Source of the DNA: DATDEW01 sp046590205
Lineage (GTDB): Bacteria; Bacteroidota; Ignavibacteria; Palsa-1295
Assembly: GCA_046590205.1 (NCBI GenBank)
Contig: JBKJTT010000069.1
Span: 1 to 57,642, forward strand
DNA length: 57,642 bases
Reading direction: 5' to 3'
The translations under genes and the position numbers were made by a program. Positions 9,291 to 17,609 of this stretch are shown piece after piece; the first letter of the stretch is position 1, and every line of letters begins with the position of its first letter. The notes beneath the pieces were generated by a model that ran no database searches, was not told the DNA's origin, and saw only the letters and a program-made list of their open reading frames with translations.

Positions 9291-10205
9291 CTATCTGACG
9301 AGCATTATTTGGTAAAGTGTTGGGTCAATAATTATGGTTTTGTATGTCCTTAGCACATCCATCGCCAGCGTACCAATAACTTCAATATTGAGGTCTTTAA
9401 ATTGTGCCGGGCGTTTGACGACAACGCGTCGCGGGTTTCGTCCGGCGATGTTTCTTTCGCCAATATAGAACTGCCCAACACTAATACCTGCAAAATTTTG
9501 CTTGCCGGCAAGCGAATCGGCATGCTCCTCTTTCTCGATTATTGCCAGGGTTGGCGCATCAAGCGCATCTCGGAAGATCGTTGACTGATTTTCTGCAAGT
9601 GATAGATGCAGTCTGCCTTCTTTGATTGGCGGAGCTTTCACCTCAAGCCACATCGAAGGGAATTGACAATTACAATAGGTAATGATAGCATCATCGAAGT
9701 AGTATGTTTTAGTTGAACTTGTATCAACGTAAGGTGAGTATTGAATATCTGTCGATAACGAGTAGAGCTTCATCTCACCCCGCGTGATATCAAGTACAGA
9801 TCGGTATCGTTTAATAAAACCATAGCCGAGCACTCCCATAAAGTTCTTCTCGATGCTTCTGAATTGCTCACGCGCTTCAGTCGGGACAAGATCAAGTTTG
9901 ATGGTGCGTGACTCGGAGACAGGGAAGCGAAACTCGAAGCTGCGCGTAATGACAATACCTTCAGAATCTATCGGCACAAAGTTGCCGTCACCTGCGATAG
10001 CCGGATCGAGGAGGAAGCTCTTCGGAAGGATAACCTTCTCTCCGAACGCATTGGTATCATGCATCGGCATAGTAACGAACAGGAATCCGTTCTTTACTTT
10101 CAGACCTAATGTTGCAACAAGATCACCTTTTTGCACAAACGTATTCTGAGCGATTGCAGTCGCTCCAACAAAGAGTAGAAGAAATATGAGGAGGCGGTTA
10201 ATCAT
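9291..10205 (-). CDS. Exported, degenerate aspartic-protease-like (retropepsin-fold) protein
   Basis: 304 residues with a signal peptide ending near AIAQ (residue 20). Two internal halves each contain the flap-to-C-terminal signature of retropepsin-like proteases: MGVLGYGFIKRYRSVLDI at 123-140 and IGTLAMDVLRTYKTIIID at 277-294 (pattern GxLGxDxLxxYxxxID). Where an active DTG/DSG would be expected, the halves read FLLDPAIAG (D67) and DALDAPTLAI (D213/D216). The catalytic motif therefore looks degenerate and the protein may be a non-proteolytic member. The start at 10205 overlaps the stop of the upstream lipoprotein gene by 8 nt, which suggests translational coupling. A longer reading from 10307 would remove the signal peptide from the N-terminus and was rejected. 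The fold assignment is inference from pattern recognition. Confidence 0.6.
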   Translation of the reverse strand: MINRLLIFLLLFVGATAIAQNTFVQKGDLVATLGLKVKNGFLFVTMPMHDTNAFGEKVILPKSFLLDPAIAGDGNFVPIDSEGIVITRSFEFRFPVSESRTIKLDLVPTEAREQFRSIEKNFMGVLGYGFIKRYRSVLDITRGEMKLYSLSTDIQYSPYVDTSSTKTYYFDDAIITYCNCQFPSMWLEVKAPPIKEGRLHLSLAENQSTIFRDALDAPTLAIIEKEEHADSLAGKQNFAGISVGQFYIGERNIAGRNPRRVVVKRPAQFKDLNIEVIGTLAMDVLRTYKTIIIDPTLYQIMLVR

Positions 10206-10659
10206 TATTCTCAATGTAGAGTAAATGTGATTCAATATAATTGCGTGCATTCGGTGCCGCGCGAAGTGTGATGAAGTAAAGCCCTGCACGCAAGGGTGTC
10301 CTGTCAACCGATAGTGGCACCCACTCGGCAGAATACGAACCTGACTTTAGTGAAGTATCTTGAAAGACAACGACAGAGTCACCGATAGCATTCTGAATAA
10401 TGAGTTTTACATTTCCGGTGTCAGCGAGTGTGAATCCAATATGAATCGAATTGTCACCATTACTATGATTGTAGGGATTCGGGAAGGGGTTAGCAAGTGA
10501 ATCCGGAAAGTTTGAACCCGCTTCGATCTGAAATCTATCTCTAATGATCTGGTATTCGGTTTGTGAAAACTGCAGTGTATCATCAGGCAACGTACTACCT
10601 GTGCAGCCGAAGAGGGTGCACAGGCAAAGAAGCCCGAGTATGTATCGTATTCTCATCAT
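10198..10659 (-). CDS. Lipoprotein with FlgD/T9SS-like C-terminal fold
   Basis: 153 residues. The N-terminus reads MMRIRYILGLLCLCTLFGCTGS, a lipoprotein signal peptide with lipobox LFGC. The rest contains NPFPNPYNHSNGD, GFTLADTGNVKLIIQNAIGD and RAGLYFITLRA, which resemble a FlgD-like or T9SS-type beta-sandwich. It probably sits in the outer membrane or periplasm. Its start lies 1 nt after the stop of the upstream barrel gene and its stop overlaps the downstream start, so the three genes form a tight operon. An ATG at 10656 is an equally possible start. Confidence 0.7.
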   Translation of the reverse strand: MMRIRYILGLLCLCTLFGCTGSTLPDDTLQFSQTEYQIIRDRFQIEAGSNFPDSLANPFPNPYNHSNGDNSIHIGFTLADTGNVKLIIQNAIGDSVVVFQDTSLKSGSYSAEWVPLSVDRTPLRAGLYFITLRAAPNARNYIESHLLYIENND

Positions 10660-10660
10660 T

Positions 10661-11332
10661 CTAAAATCCAAGTGCATAGCCAATACCGATACATACACCA
10701 CCAATGTTGCCAAGACCGCCGGATGAAGTTGCATCAGCAAAGTAGGTACGGACATCAAGCCCTGCTGTGATACCCGAAAGTGAGCCGATCGGATAGCTTA
10801 CACCTAACCCAAGTGCGATACCAACATTATAATACGGACGCGAAACTTTCATATTTGATACATTACTGCCATCAGTCGTTGCTTTAATAACTCCTTCTGC
10901 AGTTGACCGAATAAATCCGATACCTGCTCTACCGAATAGGTGCAATTCTTTAGGGGCTGGCTCATCCAAGTAGTACTGCACTGTTGGGACTATCTCAAGA
11001 GATGAAATGGACATCTCATTAACAAAGATAGCATCCCGTGATTTATAGTGTACAAGCACACCAGCCGAGAGTCGCTTCGATGCAGGGAAGAGTAGCCCAA
11101 TACCAAGTTCAACCGGCAGCCCTAATGTACTTGTTTCGTAGTTTATCTTATAACTATCTTTGAAAGAGATATAGCCGTTTACATCCAGTAGAAGAGTCGC
11201 GTATTGTTCTTCGGGTATTTGGGAAAATGTGGGGGAAGTGGCAAAAATAGAACAAAACAGCAAAAACAAGGGCAAAACCTTGTAACCTTTCTTTCGTGAA
11301 GCGTTTTTATTATAGTGTTCGCTATAAGCCAA
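10661..11332 (-). CDS. Outer-membrane beta-barrel protein
   Basis: About 220 residues with a hydrophobic signal segment (LPLFLLFCSIFATSPTFSQ) and then alternating amphipathic strands rich in glycine and aromatic residues (GRAGIGFI, YYNVGIALGLGVSYPIG), ending in GIGYALGF. The terminal aromatic residue is typical of BAM-inserted barrels. No ATG start exists in frame. Candidate starts are GTG 11362, TTG 11332 and TTG 11275, and I use 11332 with low certainty. It is the first gene of a minus-strand operon with the lipoprotein and the aspartic-protease-like gene, and is divergent from the GH-A gene at 11382. No specific function can be given. Confidence 0.6.
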   Translation of the reverse strand: MAYSEHYNKNASRKKGYKVLPLFLLFCSIFATSPTFSQIPEEQYATLLLDVNGYISFKDSYKINYETSTLGLPVELGIGLLFPASKRLSAGVLVHYKSRDAIFVNEMSISSLEIVPTVQYYLDEPAPKELHLFGRAGIGFIRSTAEGVIKATTDGSNVSNMKVSRPYYNVGIALGLGVSYPIGSLSGITAGLDVRTYFADATSSGGLGNIGGVCIGIGYALGF

Positions 11333-11381
11333 TATTTGTACTCGTACTTGGGGAGTCGTCACCTTATTTTTGCTCTGTATT

Positions 11382-14300
11382 ATGAACAACCGAACGAGAA
11401 AGATTGTCGCTTTGAGTTGTGTTGTATTATCTCTTTTCTGGAATGGGTTTGTCTATAGCCAACCCATCGTTCGAGCGTTGCCCTATCAACTCCCCTCGCG
11501 AGATACCTTACTCTCGACAGAGTTACCAGATCTATTTGACGGTGAAGCTGGCTCACATGGTAAGTGGAGCGTTGATACAGACGGGCATATCGTCGGGACC
11601 GATGGCTATCGCCTGAAAATGTTTGGTACTGTGCTGGGGCAAACGGCAGTTTTTCCTGATGGGAAAGAATCAGAAATACTTGCCAAACGTCTTCGCAAAA
11701 TGGGTTTTAATGCAGTGCGTGTAGAAGATATTGACTACTGGAATTATGATGCTGCAAGCTTCTTCAAATACCGCGATAGCGCGAACCAAATAAATCAGTC
11801 TTCATTTACTATAAACCCATTACAATTTGCTCGGTTTGATACCCTCTTTTATCATCTGAAAAAGAATGGTATTCATGTGGTCTTTACGCTCAATAGCCAA
11901 CACCGATATACATCGCAAGACGGGATGATGAATTTTGATTCGTTGAACTACTACCCGCAGTTCGCGCCATTCCTTGATCCGCAATCAGCGATCAAAATGC
12001 GAAGTTGGGCAAAGACATTCCTTACACATATAAATCCACTCACTGGTAAATCATATGCGAACGACCCGGCACTTGCGATCTTTGAATACTTCAATGAGCA
12101 ATCACTTTTCTATTATTGGAATGCACTTGACCGCCTTGTTTATATAGATGCGAATAACTACGGCAGGAACAAGCAAACGATCAGCTGGCGATACTCACGC
12201 CGTCTTGACTCTCTTTATAATCAGTTCTTGAAAAATAAATATGGGACTGATGCGAACATGGTTTCTGCATGGTGTGGCAATGGTAATGTACCTCAGAAGA
12301 ACCTAATGGATAATGCCAGTTTTGAGAACCCTTCTTCTCCTGCCTGGAGTGTTCAGAATTTCAATGGTGCGTCTTCGTTTGAGATAGTAGCCGATGGAGG
12401 TGTTGATTCGCTGATATATGTGAAAATACGTCCGACAAATATCGGTGGAGTTCTAAACGCAGCAAATATCCGATATACAAATACCAGTGCCCGACTTGGT
12501 AAAGACACACTCTACGAGCTTTCATTCTGGGCTAAACTCGGATTCGATGCTACAAACCCTACCAAAGTTAAACGTAATATTCAACTTCTTTCACTTCATT
12601 TCACGACAGGTACTGTTGTCTTTAATCAGACTATTCAAATAGACACAGGGTGGAAGAAATATACATATTCATTTCGTTCTACATCCAGCGGTCTTTATAC
12701 CATACAATTTCGCCTTGCAGCAGAGCTTGGGGATGTGTGGCTTGATGCTTGTTGGCTCGAACAAAAACCAGAAGCACCACCACAATCAGGTGAACTGCTT
12801 TCAACATATACGGTGAAACGTCTTCGTAATGATGGCTTGCTCCGCTTACAGCCGCCGCAGAGAATTCGTGACCAGATAGTATTTCTTGATACACTTGAAA
12901 AAGCGATACATTCATTTTTTGACCAGACAGTTGTTGATACCGTAAAACCAATGTGTCTTATTAATCGTCGTCAGAACGGCGCAGGCACAACTCTTCCTGA
13001 TGTTTATACGGCACTTACCTCAGATGTCGTTGATGTTCATACTTCATTTGATTTTGTTACTTCGCGTGTAGGGGGCGCTCCTTATGGCGACAGCGCATGG
13101 AGAGTTGGAAATAATACAACTGTTAAAAGTAAATCATCAGCGAGTTTGCCATTTATGATGGCAAATGGGATTAAAGGAAAACCAATTATTGTCGGAGAAT
13201 ACATTACTCCGTATGCAAATCAGTTCGGTGCAGAGCAATATGTCATTCTACCTGCATGGGCACGACACCAAGATTGGGATGGACTGTTTATGGGGTACTA
13301 TAGTGTGCTTCGCGGCGGCTTGCTTGCGGACTCATTACCGAACTGGTTCAAGACCGGTGGCGGCACTCTTGATGCTTACACAATTGCCCATAACCCTTCT
13401 GTTACTACGCTTCTTCCGTTCGCAGCGAAAGTATTTCGTGATAGCATTGTAAAACTTGCAGAGTATAACCAGACCATCACCCATGTGAAAGATGATATTC
13501 AGCTCTGGCCTACGTTCCTTGCCGGCCGTGGTTCATTTGGTGTTGAGGGCAATATTGAGGGGAATATATATACTCAGATGCAAACTCGACAAAGCTTTAA
13601 CCAAACAACGCACAAGGTTGCCGCAGAGTACCCGTATGTCGCTGATACTGCGGTTAAAATATCCGACACCAAAGAGATATGGTGGGATCAGACGAACGGA
13701 AGATTCAAAGTAACAACGCCGAACTACTATGCTGCTTGCGGACTCTATGCAAAAGACACGGCAAGTTTTCCGAACTTCTCTTTTGTACGGAAAGACGCTG
13801 CTGCCGATGGGAAAGAGATGATAGCTCTCTATTATATGAGTGCAGATACGAGTCCATTAGCAACTGCAACGACTGCATTGCTTTCATTCTCAACTCGCGC
13901 ACAGAACACCGGCTTGACGTGGATAGACTCGAACGGCTGGACAAAGAATTTTGGCAATAAACCAGTTATTGTATCTGCCCCGACAGTGCGATGTGTCTTT
14001 ACGAGCGAACTTGACAGTGTGCTCGTGACTCCACTCGATAGCATCGGCAGGGAACGGAGTTATACATGGGTAGCAAGTCGGATAGGCACAACAAATCAAT
14101 TTTCGATCGAGCTTGACCCTACCGTTACAAAGTCGTTCTGGTATAAAGTTGAACATCGCATAGCCGATCCAAAATCAGTTGACGGTGGTACTATCACCCC
14201 AGAATATCTTACTCTAAGAGCGAATCCTATCTCTGGAAATACAGGATATATTCAGTATCGGGCTTCAGAGGGCAATGTGGTTACTATATGTCTGTATGAT

Positions 14301-14462
14301 ATGCTTGGCAGAGAGGTCGCTGTTCTTGCAGATGGCATGGTCTCGAACGGTGCAAGCACTCGGACAAGTTTTCAAACGAATTCACTTCCTACAGGAGGTT
14401 ATATGCTCGTGATGCGTTCAGCGGGGAACACGATAACACAGCGGGTATCGCTCATCAAATAA
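11382..14462 (+). CDS. Clan GH-A glycoside hydrolase-like T9SS cargo (catalytic residues intact)
   Basis: 1026 residues: signal peptide (ends near VYSQ), TIM-barrel of the GH5/clan GH-A type, an internal carbohydrate-binding-like beta-sandwich (NASFENPSSPAW, near residue 310) and a C-terminal T9SS sorting domain (MLGREVAVL, PTGGYMLVM). Barrel landmarks are LRKMGFNAVRVED (strand 2), DPALAIFEYFNEQS with the likely acid/base E239 (codon 12096-12098), and IIVGEY with the likely nucleophile E606 (13197-13199), then WDGLFMGYYS in strand 8. The sandwich inserted between the acid/base and nucleophile halves is unusual. It likely attacks a beta-linked polysaccharide at the cell surface. ATG 11382 is preferred over TTG 11370. 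The next gene is a tandem paralogue that lacks both glutamates. Confidence 0.78.
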   Translation: MNNRTRKIVALSCVVLSLFWNGFVYSQPIVRALPYQLPSRDTLLSTELPDLFDGEAGSHGKWSVDTDGHIVGTDGYRLKMFGTVLGQTAVFPDGKESEILAKRLRKMGFNAVRVEDIDYWNYDAASFFKYRDSANQINQSSFTINPLQFARFDTLFYHLKKNGIHVVFTLNSQHRYTSQDGMMNFDSLNYYPQFAPFLDPQSAIKMRSWAKTFLTHINPLTGKSYANDPALAIFEYFNEQSLFYYWNALDRLVYIDANNYGRNKQTISWRYSRRLDSLYNQFLKNKYGTDANMVSAWCGNGNVPQKNLMDNASFENPSSPAWSVQNFNGASSFEIVADGGVDSLIYVKIRPTNIGGVLNAANIRYTNTSARLGKDTLYELSFWAKLGFDATNPTKVKRNIQLLSLHFTTGTVVFNQTIQIDTGWKKYTYSFRSTSSGLYTIQFRLAAELGDVWLDACWLEQKPEAPPQSGELLSTYTVKRLRNDGLLRLQPPQRIRDQIVFLDTLEKAIHSFFDQTVVDTVKPMCLINRRQNGAGTTLPDVYTALTSDVVDVHTSFDFVTSRVGGAPYGDSAWRVGNNTTVKSKSSASLPFMMANGIKGKPIIVGEYITPYANQFGAEQYVILPAWARHQDWDGLFMGYYSVLRGGLLADSLPNWFKTGGGTLDAYTIAHNPSVTTLLPFAAKVFRDSIVKLAEYNQTITHVKDDIQLWPTFLAGRGSFGVEGNIEGNIYTQMQTRQSFNQTTHKVAAEYPYVADTAVKISDTKEIWWDQTNGRFKVTTPNYYAACGLYAKDTASFPNFSFVRKDAAADGKEMIALYYMSADTSPLATATTALLSFSTRAQNTGLTWIDSNGWTKNFGNKPVIVSAPTVRCVFTSELDSVLVTPLDSIGRERSYTWVASRIGTTNQFSIELDPTVTKSFWYKVEHRIADPKSVDGGTITPEYLTLRANPISGNTGYIQYRASEGNVVTICLYDMLGREVAVLADGMVSNGASTRTSFQTNSLPTGGYMLVMRSAGNTITQRVSLIK

Positions 14463-14482
14463 TTTTTTATTGATATACGATA

Positions 14483-17400
14483 ATGATACAACGTCTTCAT
14501 TCACTTCTGATTGTTCTTGCGCTTTTAGCTTTTGCAGCAAGCGCAGATGCACAGTACATTCAGCGTCCTTACCCGTTCACGATCAACTCTCGTGATACCG
14601 TAACAACTCCATACTTCCCGACAAAGAACGAGCAGATTGCAGGAGCGAAGGGTAATGTTACTGTTACGCCCGCCGGGCACTTTATCTCCGGTGGTGAGCG
14701 ACTCAAGTTCTTCGGCACGGAGCTTCAGTTTGATGCAGGGTTCATGGGAGGCAAAGATGCGCGTACACTTGCACGTCACTTAAAGAAACTTGGCTTCAAT
14801 GCGCTACGTCTTCGCGCAAGTGACTATACTTATGATGTGAATGCCAGCTTTTTCACTACCTCCGGCTACCCTAAGAATTCATACGTAGTAGATGCTGGGC
14901 AGCTTGCAAAGTTCGATACACTTGTTTATGAAATGAAGCAGGCAGGTATCTATATGTTCATTGCACTCAACTCCGAGTATCACTATCTCTACCCGCAAGA
15001 TACGATGATCTCCTATACGGATTCATTGTGGGGAGGTCAAGGATATTTCCAGAATTTCTTTGACAATGGCACTGCAAAATCGCAGCGTAATTGGGTGAAG
15101 ACACTTCTCTCGCATACGAACCCACTCACAGGCAAACGAGTTGGTGATGAGCCATCGATCGCAGGTATTGAACTCAATAACATGCCGGGACTATACTATG
15201 CGTGGAGATATAACTATCTTAACTACATTGATACGAACAATCACTACTCACGCGGCGGTGCTTCTACATTGAGTTTTCATCAATCTCGAAAACTTGATAC
15301 GCTTTTTACACAATATCTCAAGAAAAAATATACAAGTGATGCAGGGATAAATCTTGCATGGAAGGGAAGTGCATCGGTTGACCTGACCAACAGAATCGCT
15401 AACGGTAGCTTTGAAAGTATCACATCGCCGGCTTGGTCGTTCAATGTTGCAAACGGTGCTACTGGTGGCAAAGCAACGATTTCACCGGCACAGGATTTGC
15501 AGTATTCTCTACTTGTTCAACTTGATGGTTTAAGTGCTAACCCGCAATGGTATGATGCATATCTCGGCAATCTCTCCGCCAGATGCGGTAAAGATACACT
15601 CTATCAAATATCATTTTGGGCAAAGATAAAGTACAGTCCAACGAATGGTATCAAGGCAAGGAATATCCTCCTCTATTTCTATGATTATAATGGTGCTGCC
15701 GGTGCTGCTCTTAGTCAATATGTTGATATAGACACAAACTGGAAACAATATACATACTCATTCAGAGCACAAGCATCAGGACTTCACAACTTGTATGTTG
15801 GTCTCGGACAATCGCTCGGAGATGTCCAGCTTGACGGCTTTGTTATCAATCAGAAGGAAGAAATCGGCCTCTATCCCGGGGAGTCATCAACGGTCAATGG
15901 TATCTATCGCATTAAGTATGGTGAAGGCGCTGCAGTTTCTATTCCGCGAGCACGGGATATGGGTATCTTCTATGATTCGCTTCAACGCTCGTACTATACA
16001 AATATGATGAAGGCAGTCCGAGATACTCTCGGTGCAAAAGTACTGATGAGCTTCTATGATTCTGACTGGTGGGGTAATATCAATGATGCACATGCGGCGA
16101 AGACGGCTGACTTCACGACAGTATCAGCGAACTCTGACTACATCCGTCAGCGCAACGGGATGCCATATTCCGATTCGACATTACGCATCACCAATATGCC
16201 AATGACCTCCTCAACAGGTAGTTACGTGCTTGGTCAGATTGCAGCGCAGAGCATACAAGGGAAACCGCATGTCGTAAAATTCTCTAATCCGAATTACGAA
16301 CAGTACTACTCACAAGCAATACCATTTCTTGCTACCTACGCTGCGTATCAGGATTGGGACGGCCTTTTCATCAGACCGTATGCAACATATAAACAATCGT
16401 TATTTGCTGATAGTATCTTCCCCGGTACAGGCAATTACATCGGTGCAGGATATGACATCCAGGGCAATCCCGGTATTCTTTCACTCTTGCCGAGTGCAAG
16501 TGCGATTTTCCGCAACTCGCTCGTGAGTGCTGCGGAAATATCGGATTCTATAACTCACGACGTAAGTGATGTGATCTTAACGTCAACATTTGCCGATTAT
16601 CGCCACCCGTTTGGCACCCAAGGGTATCTTTCCCCGGATATCGTAACGGCATTGAAAGTACGACAGAAGTTTGATGCTCCGCTCCATAAAGTTGCCGCGC
16701 AGTATCCGTATGTACCTGATACGGCGGCAAAAATATCCGATCACGGCGAAATATATTGGCAGCAGTCAACCGGTTTCTTCCGCGTGAACTCCGATAAAGC
16801 AAATATCGCTATCGGCTTTTTTGGTCCGGACACTATTGCACTCGACGCATTGAAATTCCGTCGTCTTGATAATGCCCGCGAGAATCTTTCGCTCTCGCTT
16901 GTGCCGCTTGATAACAAACCGCTCACGACTTCATCGAGCATGTTACTGACGATGACAACTCGCGGACAGAACAATGGTATGCAGTGGCAGGACTCGATCG
17001 GTATCGGGAATAAATGGGGTGGTCTGCCGACGCTTATGAGTGCGGCGCAGATCGAGATAACGATCAAGAGCGATTCAGGTCGCGTTGTTTTCCATCCGCT
17101 TGATCCGGCGGGTATGCCTATCACAAGTTATATTGATGCGAAAAAGAACGAAGGAAGTAACACCTTCAAGGTTACACTTGAACAGTATAACGACGCTACG
17201 CCGTGGTACTGGATTGAGCATACGAACGCCACGAATGCTGTCCGTTTGTCGGGCGCATCGCCCGCAGTTTCGTCGCTTGCTGTGTATCCGAACCCTGCAA
17301 AACAAACGGCAAAGGCACTACTCAAGATTTCTCGCCCTGAACTTGTAACTTTGAGCGTTTCAGACGTTTTAGGTAGAGAGGTATTACGCATTACTTCGGA

Positions 17401-17524
17401 GCGTCTTGAGTCGGGTTCGTATGAATTCCCACTTGAGCTATCTGCACTTCCTGAAGGGACATACATCCTACGCGCGGAAGTGGGCGGGGAGCGTCTGACG
17501 CGCAGTATCTCTGTCATAAAATAG
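14483..17524 (+). CDS. GH-A-like T9SS cargo lacking both catalytic glutamates (probable pseudoenzyme)
   Basis: 1013 residues, same architecture as the preceding gene: signal peptide ending SADAQ, GH-A-like barrel (LKKLGFNALRLRA), inserted CBM-like sandwich (NGSFESITSPAW) and T9SS sorting domain (VLGREVLRI, PEGTYILRAEV). Aligned with its neighbour, the acid/base region FEYFNEQSLFYYW becomes IELNNMPGLYYAW, so Glu is Met234 (codon 15182-15184). The nucleophile region IIVGEYITP becomes HVVKFSNP, so Glu is Phe600 (16280-16282). The fold and the strand-8 motif DWDGLFIRPY persist, which suggests a retained glycan-binding or structural role without hydrolysis. It starts 20 nt after the previous stop and is probably co-transcribed. 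The alignment was made by eye. Confidence 0.75.
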   Translation: MIQRLHSLLIVLALLAFAASADAQYIQRPYPFTINSRDTVTTPYFPTKNEQIAGAKGNVTVTPAGHFISGGERLKFFGTELQFDAGFMGGKDARTLARHLKKLGFNALRLRASDYTYDVNASFFTTSGYPKNSYVVDAGQLAKFDTLVYEMKQAGIYMFIALNSEYHYLYPQDTMISYTDSLWGGQGYFQNFFDNGTAKSQRNWVKTLLSHTNPLTGKRVGDEPSIAGIELNNMPGLYYAWRYNYLNYIDTNNHYSRGGASTLSFHQSRKLDTLFTQYLKKKYTSDAGINLAWKGSASVDLTNRIANGSFESITSPAWSFNVANGATGGKATISPAQDLQYSLLVQLDGLSANPQWYDAYLGNLSARCGKDTLYQISFWAKIKYSPTNGIKARNILLYFYDYNGAAGAALSQYVDIDTNWKQYTYSFRAQASGLHNLYVGLGQSLGDVQLDGFVINQKEEIGLYPGESSTVNGIYRIKYGEGAAVSIPRARDMGIFYDSLQRSYYTNMMKAVRDTLGAKVLMSFYDSDWWGNINDAHAAKTADFTTVSANSDYIRQRNGMPYSDSTLRITNMPMTSSTGSYVLGQIAAQSIQGKPHVVKFSNPNYEQYYSQAIPFLATYAAYQDWDGLFIRPYATYKQSLFADSIFPGTGNYIGAGYDIQGNPGILSLLPSASAIFRNSLVSAAEISDSITHDVSDVILTSTFADYRHPFGTQGYLSPDIVTALKVRQKFDAPLHKVAAQYPYVPDTAAKISDHGEIYWQQSTGFFRVNSDKANIAIGFFGPDTIALDALKFRRLDNARENLSLSLVPLDNKPLTTSSSMLLTMTTRGQNNGMQWQDSIGIGNKWGGLPTLMSAAQIEITIKSDSGRVVFHPLDPAGMPITSYIDAKKNEGSNTFKVTLEQYNDATPWYWIEHTNATNAVRLSGASPAVSSLAVYPNPAKQTAKALLKISRPELVTLSVSDVLGREVLRITSERLESGSYEFPLELSALPEGTYILRAEVGGERLTRSISVIK

Positions 17525-17547
17525 GGTTTTCATGTGTCTTTATGAGT

Positions 17548-17578
17548 AGGGCAAGCACTCCTGCTTGCCCTTTCTGTT
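17548..17578 (+). terminator. Rho-independent terminator after the GH-A pair
   Basis: A 10-bp stem, AGGGCAAGCA (17548-17557) with TGCTTGCCCT (17562-17571), closes a CTCC loop and is followed by a T-rich stretch. It lies 24 nt after the stop codon. Confidence 0.75.
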
Positions 17579-17609
17579 TTTAGGTGTTATCTCACATAGG
17601 AGTACCAAT

